A stretch of 9,622 bases of DNA, taken from the NCBI GenBank assembly GCA_023428805.1, contig JAEYWW010000158.1, positions 1-9,622 on the forward strand, in the 5' to 3' direction. Below are positions 5,988 to 9,622 of the stretch, piece by piece. The notes beneath the pieces are model-generated. The model saw only the letters and a program-made list of their open reading frames with translations, had not been told where the DNA came from and searched no databases. The number at the start of each line of letters is the position of its first letter. The first letter of the stretch is position 1. This stretch comes from Armatimonadota bacterium. Its GTDB lineage: Bacteria > Armatimonadota > Fimbriimonadia > Fimbriimonadales > Fimbriimonadaceae. The translations under genes were made by a program, and so were the position numbers.

Positions 5988-7001
5988 ATGAGGGTTACGC
6001 AACAGGATATCGCGAGGTTGGCGAAGGTGTCGCAGGCGACGGTTTCCCGGGTTCTTTCCGGGGATACGCGCGTCGAGGCGGAGCTTCGGGATCGCGTTCT
6101 GGATGCGATGGCGCAGAAGAACTACTACATTGATTCCCGCGCCCAATCTCTTCGATCCAAGCAGGCGCATTTGGTTGGCCTGGTCTTGAAGAGGCCCGCA
6201 GGCGGGCTGAATGAGGACCCGTTTTTTGCGAGGCTCGTTTCCGAAATCACCGAAGTTCTCAGCGGCACCCAGTTCCACCTCTGTCTGGACATTGCCCACA
6301 ACTCCCGCGAACAGGCCACCATCTATGAAGAGCTGCTCAGAACCCGCCGCGTGGACGGGCTGATCATGGTCGAGCCCCAAAACAGCGACCCTCGGCTCGC
6401 CCAGCTTCAAAAAGATCGGTTTCCTTTTGTGGTCATCGGCAATCCGGGGTCTGTCCCGGTCAATTCAGTGGACAACGACAACGTCCTCGCGGGGCGCATG
6501 GCGACGCTTCATCTGCTCGACAATGGCTTCCACAACATCGGTTTTCTTGCTGGTCCTGCGGGAGTTCAGGTCAGTGATGACCGGATCACGGGCTACTCCT
6601 TCGCCATGCGTGAACGGGGAGAGATCGAGGCGATCTGGCACAGCGAATTCGGGTTGCTTGCCGCCGAGCGGGTTGCCGAAGAGATTCTTGGACAGAGAGT
6701 GCGCCCACGCGCGCTGGTCGTCATGGATGACTTCATGGCGGTCGGAGTGACGATGGTCGCACGAAGGCTGGGATTGCGTATTCCCGAGGATTTGGCTCTC
6801 GTCAGCTTCAACAACACCAGTCTTTGCTCCTTCCTGGATGGAGGATTGACTTCGATCGACCTGAATGTTGAGCAGATTGTTCACAAGGCTTGTCAGATGC
6901 TTGTTAATCAAATTCAAGACCCTGAGCGGGCGGAGGTGACGCGACACATCGTGCCGTGTGAGCTTCGAGTTCGCCGCTCCAGCTACCGGGGGGACTACTA
7001 A
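5988..7001 (+). CDS. LacI-family transcriptional repressor, probably maltodextrin-responsive
   Basis: A 337-residue protein, the usual length for the family. Residues 3-25 form the helix-turn-helix (TQQDIARLAKVSQATVSRVLSG) with recognition helix around 15-23. Residues 49-58 (DSRAQSLRSK) are the hinge helix with Leu55, the minor-groove residue that inserts at a central CpG. Residues about 60-335 are the periplasmic-binding-protein-like sugar domain ('HLVGLVLKRP', 'VDGLIMVEP', 'FPFVVIGNP', 'VDNDNVLAGRMATLHLLDNG', 'ALVVMDDFMAVGV', 'DLALVSFNN'). The ribosome site is weak (GAGA, 5977-5980). The gene stops 2 nt before the GTG of a maltodextrin-cleaving enzyme, so a maltose- or maltodextrin-type effector is likely by context. 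A promoter and a CG-centred palindrome directly upstream suggest autoregulation. Family certain, effector inferred. Confidence 0.93.
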   Translation: MRVTQQDIARLAKVSQATVSRVLSGDTRVEAELRDRVLDAMAQKNYYIDSRAQSLRSKQAHLVGLVLKRPAGGLNEDPFFARLVSEITEVLSGTQFHLCLDIAHNSREQATIYEELLRTRRVDGLIMVEPQNSDPRLAQLQKDRFPFVVIGNPGSVPVNSVDNDNVLAGRMATLHLLDNGFHNIGFLAGPAGVQVSDDRITGYSFAMRERGEIEAIWHSEFGLLAAERVAEEILGQRVRPRALVVMDDFMAVGVTMVARRLGLRIPEDLALVSFNNTSLCSFLDGGLTSIDLNVEQIVHKACQMLVNQIQDPERAEVTRHIVPCELRVRRSSYRGDY

Positions 7002-7003
7002 TC

Positions 7004-9073
7004 GTGCTTGCTCTCCTGATTCCCCAGGTCGAATTCAGTCATGAATTCGTATACCGAGCTGATTCCCGGCTTGACCGCGTGAATCTGGCGGGGTCATTCA
7101 ACAACTGGAATAAGGATGCCGACGCAATGAAGCTGGATGCGGACGGCTATACCTGGCGTCTCGGCAAAAAGCTTGCTCCCGGGCGGCATAGCTACAAATT
7201 TGTCCTCAACGGAGAGCAATGGATCATTGATCCCAAAGCTTGGAAGAATGAAGGTGATGGGAATGGGAATACCAATTCTATTCTCCTGGTGACTCCGCCC
7301 GATTTTGCCAAGCCCGCCAGTTCCAGTGATGGAGTGTTGGCGAGATCGGCGATCTTTCATTCCCAGCGGCCGCCTGCCCTGAACTTTGATCGGGGCGAGC
7401 TTTCGCTGACCTTCACCCTGCGCCCGGGTGATGCGAGGAAAGTGGAGCTCATCGCGAACAACCGCAGTCATGCGATGCCGGTCAGTCATGCCGACGAACT
7501 GACTGAAACTCGCAAGGTCAAGCTGGCTTGGAACCGCCGCTCCAATCTCTCCTATTTCTTCCGCATCACCGACGGAAGTGCTGTCTTCGACTACGGAAGC
7601 AACGGACTTTCGCCCAGGGGGCAGAGCAGGGCATTCCGCATCCAGGCAGACAGCTTCCAGCCGTTTACCGTGCCGGACTGGGTTGAAGGGCGAGTTTTCT
7701 ATCAGATTTTTCCCGAGCGCTTCCGCAATGGCGATCCCGGCAATGATCCCCAAGATGTCGTGCCCTGGGATGGCGAGCCGAAGTATTTCAACTTCATGGG
7801 CGGTGATCTGAAGGGGGGCGAGCAGAAGATCGGCTACCTGGACAGCTTGGGAGTCGGCGCGGTCTATTTCAATCCGATCTTCGAGAGCCCGAGCAACCAT
7901 GGCTACGAGACGATCAATTACCGCAAGGTCGAACCCCGCTTCGGCACCAACGCGCAGTTTGCTTCTCTGACCAAGCAGCTTCAGGCGAAGAACATCAAGG
8001 TCGTGTTGGATGGAGTCTTCAACCACACTGCCGTCACTTTTGCGCCATTCGCAGATATGCGTGAAAAGGGCCGGGACTCAAAGTACAAGGACTGGTTCTA
8101 TATCAAGAGTTTTCCGGTTGAAGTCAAAGAAAATCCCAACTATGAGGCTTGGTTTGGCTTCCCTTCCATGCCAAAGCTCAATGTGGGCAATCCAGAGGTC
8201 AAGTCCCACCTTCTTGATGTGGTCGACTTTTGGGACACGACTGCCGGGATTGACGGCTGGCGGCTTGATGTCGCGAACGAAGTGGATATGAACTTCTGGC
8301 GCGCGTTCCGCACCCGGGTCAAGAAGGTCAATCCCGAGGGCTGGATTTTGGGCGAGGTTTGGGGCGACGGTCGCCCGTGGCTCGGAGGAGATCAGTGGGA
8401 TTCGATCATGGGCTACCAATTCCGCGATGCCACGCTCGGCTTCGTGGCGCGGGGCGAGACCAAGCCAAGCGTTTACCTCGACCGGCTTTTTGCGACTTAT
8501 GAGAGCTATCCGCCCCAGGTTTCCCGAAGCCTGATGAATCTGTTGAGCAGCCACGACACGCCGCGATTCCTTTCGGAATGTGGCGGCAATGCCGACTTGG
8601 CGCTTCTCGGGGCCGCACTTCAGATGACCTGGCCCGGTTCGCCGAGCATTTACTATGGCGAGGAGCTGGGCATGGAAGGGAAGGCCGATCCTGACAACCG
8701 TCGAGGGATGCGCTGGGATTTGGAGAAGGCGGACAACCGCTTTCTCAAGGAGTATCGGGCTCTTATTGCCGCTCGAAACAAACATGCAGCCCTGACTCAG
8801 GGAGAGCCCGTTCGGCTGGAATCGAATGACTCCGATTCCACGCTCGCCTTCGGAAGACTTTATCAAAACCAGGCGGCACTCGTCGCCGTGAACCGTTCGA
8901 CTGCCGCCCGCACCATCGAGGTCAAGCTGCCCGCTGCTTGGCCGAACTGGTCCAAGACCCGACTTCACGACGCGCTCGGAAAGGGAAGCGTCGCCCGACC
9001 GAAGCCCGGCATCGTCCGGGTTGTCCTTCCGCCTCTCTCGGCCGCGATCGTCGTGCCGGAGAAGCGTTCTTGA
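7004..9073 (+). CDS. GH13_20-type neopullulanase / cyclomaltodextrinase with two N-terminal modules
   Basis: A 689-residue alpha-amylase-family enzyme that hydrolyses alpha-1,4 (and often alpha-1,6) links in maltodextrins, pullulan or cyclodextrins. Residues about 6-100 resemble a CBM48/AMPK-type glycogen-binding fold ([34 protein letters not shown]). About 105-212 resembles the CBM34-like N domain of neopullulanases. The barrel follows (about 225-590) and then a C-terminal beta domain. Conserved regions are intact: DGVFNH (336-341), MPKLN (389-393, typical of GH13_20), GWRLDVANE (418-426, nucleophile D422), acid/base E451 in GEVWGD, and HD at 517-518. The start is GTG at 7004 with a G-rich ribosome site (6988-6994) 9-10 nt upstream. 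MLALLIPQ is too short for a standard signal peptide, so it may be cytoplasmic. It is the second gene of the lacI operon. Confidence 0.92.
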   Translation: MLALLIPQVEFSHEFVYRADSRLDRVNLAGSFNNWNKDADAMKLDADGYTWRLGKKLAPGRHSYKFVLNGEQWIIDPKAWKNEGDGNGNTNSILLVTPPDFAKPASSSDGVLARSAIFHSQRPPALNFDRGELSLTFTLRPGDARKVELIANNRSHAMPVSHADELTETRKVKLAWNRRSNLSYFFRITDGSAVFDYGSNGLSPRGQSRAFRIQADSFQPFTVPDWVEGRVFYQIFPERFRNGDPGNDPQDVVPWDGEPKYFNFMGGDLKGGEQKIGYLDSLGVGAVYFNPIFESPSNHGYETINYRKVEPRFGTNAQFASLTKQLQAKNIKVVLDGVFNHTAVTFAPFADMREKGRDSKYKDWFYIKSFPVEVKENPNYEAWFGFPSMPKLNVGNPEVKSHLLDVVDFWDTTAGIDGWRLDVANEVDMNFWRAFRTRVKKVNPEGWILGEVWGDGRPWLGGDQWDSIMGYQFRDATLGFVARGETKPSVYLDRLFATYESYPPQVSRSLMNLLSSHDTPRFLSECGGNADLALLGAALQMTWPGSPSIYYGEELGMEGKADPDNRRGMRWDLEKADNRFLKEYRALIAARNKHAALTQGEPVRLESNDSDSTLAFGRLYQNQAALVAVNRSTAARTIEVKLPAAWPNWSKTRLHDALGKGSVARPKPGIVRVVLPPLSAAIVVPEKRS
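7030..7049. repeat. 8-bp inverted repeat near the start of the amylase gene
   Basis: CGAATTCA (7030-7037) and TGAATTCG (7042-7049) are perfect inverted copies separated by GTCA. They lie in codons 9-16, encoding V-E-F-S-H-E-F. The repeat may come simply from the twice-used Glu-Phe codons, or could serve as an internal operator. It is not the same sequence as the palindrome at 5950-5971, though both contain GAATTC. Confidence 0.25.
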
Positions 9074-9098
9074 ACTCATTGACTCAAAGGAGACTGCC

Positions 9099-9622
9099 AT
9101 GAACATCCATCCGAAGCGCCGCGGCTTCACATTGATCGAGCTGCTTGTCGTCATCGCCATCATCGCCATTCTTGCGGCGATCCTGTTCCCTGTCTTCGCC
9201 CAGGCCAAGCTGGCCGCGAAGAAGACCGTCATGATCAGCAACATGAAGCAGAACATGACGGCGGTCATGATCTACATGGGCGACCATGACGACTACTTCC
9301 CACTCAAGGCAAGCATCGGGTATGACCCCGCAGAGCCAGCCATGACCTGGGATAAGAACATCCAGCCGTACATGAAGAACTACCAGCTCATCAACTCCGG
9401 CGAAGACACGCGCGTCAAGTACGACACCCCGTATGGCAAGACTCGCCGAAGCCTGGGCGTTGTGAGCAACCTGTTCCGCGGAATTTCCGTCAGCCCGAGC
9501 TATGGTTGGTGCGGTGGCGGCATCTGCGAACAGCCGCCGATCTCCAGCACCTACGTTCCCCACCCGGCGGGCACAATCGCCATCGGATTGAAGCCGCAGC
9601 CGGCCAATCCCGACACGACGAT
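9099..9622 (+). CDS. Type II secretion/type IV pseudopilin-like protein, cut by window end
   Basis: The first 174 codons of a gene that runs off the right edge. The N-terminus MNIHPKRRG is a class III leader ending in Gly9, followed by [20 protein letters not shown] with methylated Phe10 and Glu14 at mature position 5. Prepilin peptidase (PilD-type) should cleave after Gly9, and the product should join a pseudopilus or act as a surface pilin-like protein in the inner membrane and envelope. Residues 28-38 ([11 protein letters not shown]) are followed by [16 protein letters not shown], a layout I associate with Armatimonadota DUF1559-like pseudopilins. The globular part has C138 and C143, which may pair. 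The ribosome site AAAGGAG (9086-9092) is 6 nt before the ATG. It begins 25 nt after the amylase stop with no terminator, so it is probably cotranscribed with lacI and the amylase. The C-terminus is not visible. Confidence 0.92.
   Translation, partial: MNIHPKRRGFTLIELLVVIAIIAILAAILFPVFAQAKLAAKKTVMISNMKQNMTAVMIYMGDHDDYFPLKASIGYDPAEPAMTWDKNIQPYMKNYQLINSGEDTRVKYDTPYGKTRRSLGVVSNLFRGISVSPSYGWCGGGICEQPPISSTYVPHPAGTIAIGLKPQPANPDTT

Noticed and set aside
5361..6410. Long minus-strand open frame (349 codons) across the response regulator end, the membrane gene and lacI
   Set aside because: It runs antisense through three supported genes, a terminator and a promoter, has no recognisable domain, and its composition is that of an antisense shadow in GC-rich sequence.
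7094..8026. Minus-strand open frame (310 codons) inside the amylase gene
   Set aside because: It lies wholly opposite conserved CBM and catalytic coding sequence, with no domain or ribosome site that I could see.
8078..9268. Long minus-strand open frame (396 codons) over the amylase and pseudopilin start
   Set aside because: It is antisense to the conserved GH13 motifs and the pilin methylation motif. The hydrophobic N-terminus is simply the reverse of the pilin helix codons.

Overview
The window looks like a chromosomal segment from an environmental bacterium, most likely Armatimonadota and probably close to the Fimbriimonadia. The best clue is the pseudopilin at the right edge. Directly after the type IV pilin methylation motif it carries the run [11 protein letters not shown], which I recall as a hallmark of the many pseudopilins in that phylum. 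DUF1579, DUF4965 and GH95 proteins together also suit a saprophytic, glycan-degrading lifestyle. The taxonomic call is inference. Base composition looks moderately GC-rich and even, and I saw no mobile element, tRNA, rRNA or CRISPR array.

Left half (80-4858, minus strand): three co-directional genes closely spaced in transcription order. They are a GH95-type glycoside hydrolase (4858 to 2660), a DUF4964/DUF5127/DUF4965 'glutaminase A-like' protein (2634 to 664, 25-nt gap) and a small DUF1579 lipoprotein or secreted protein (607 to 80, 56-nt gap). An imperfect hairpin at 21-49 followed by a pyrimidine-rich tract probably ends the transcript. The arrangement suggests a small plant or microbial glycan-processing operon, with the substrate unknown.

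Centre (4859-5987): divergent from that operon is a stand-alone receiver-domain response regulator. It has a well-formed sigma70-type promoter (TTGACA, 17 bp, TAGCAT) and a strong intrinsic terminator. Next comes a 122-123 aa three-helix membrane protein of unknown function. The 105-nt gap after it holds a probable promoter and a CG-centred 22-bp near-palindrome that fits a LacI-family operator.

Right half (5988-9622, plus strand): a LacI-family repressor, a GH13_20-type neopullulanase/cyclomaltodextrinase with two N-terminal starch-binding-like modules, and a type II pseudopilin cut off by the window end. Gaps are 2 and 25 nt with no terminator between, so they look like one operon. The simplest model is an autoregulated maltodextrin-responsive unit in which the LacI protein binds just downstream of its own transcription start and controls the amylase and pseudopilin. 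I did not find a clearly new defence or mobile system. The items most worth checking are the operator, the lacI-amylase-pseudopilin linkage, the altered active-site positions in the GH95 protein, and the possible leaderless start of the DUF4965 gene.
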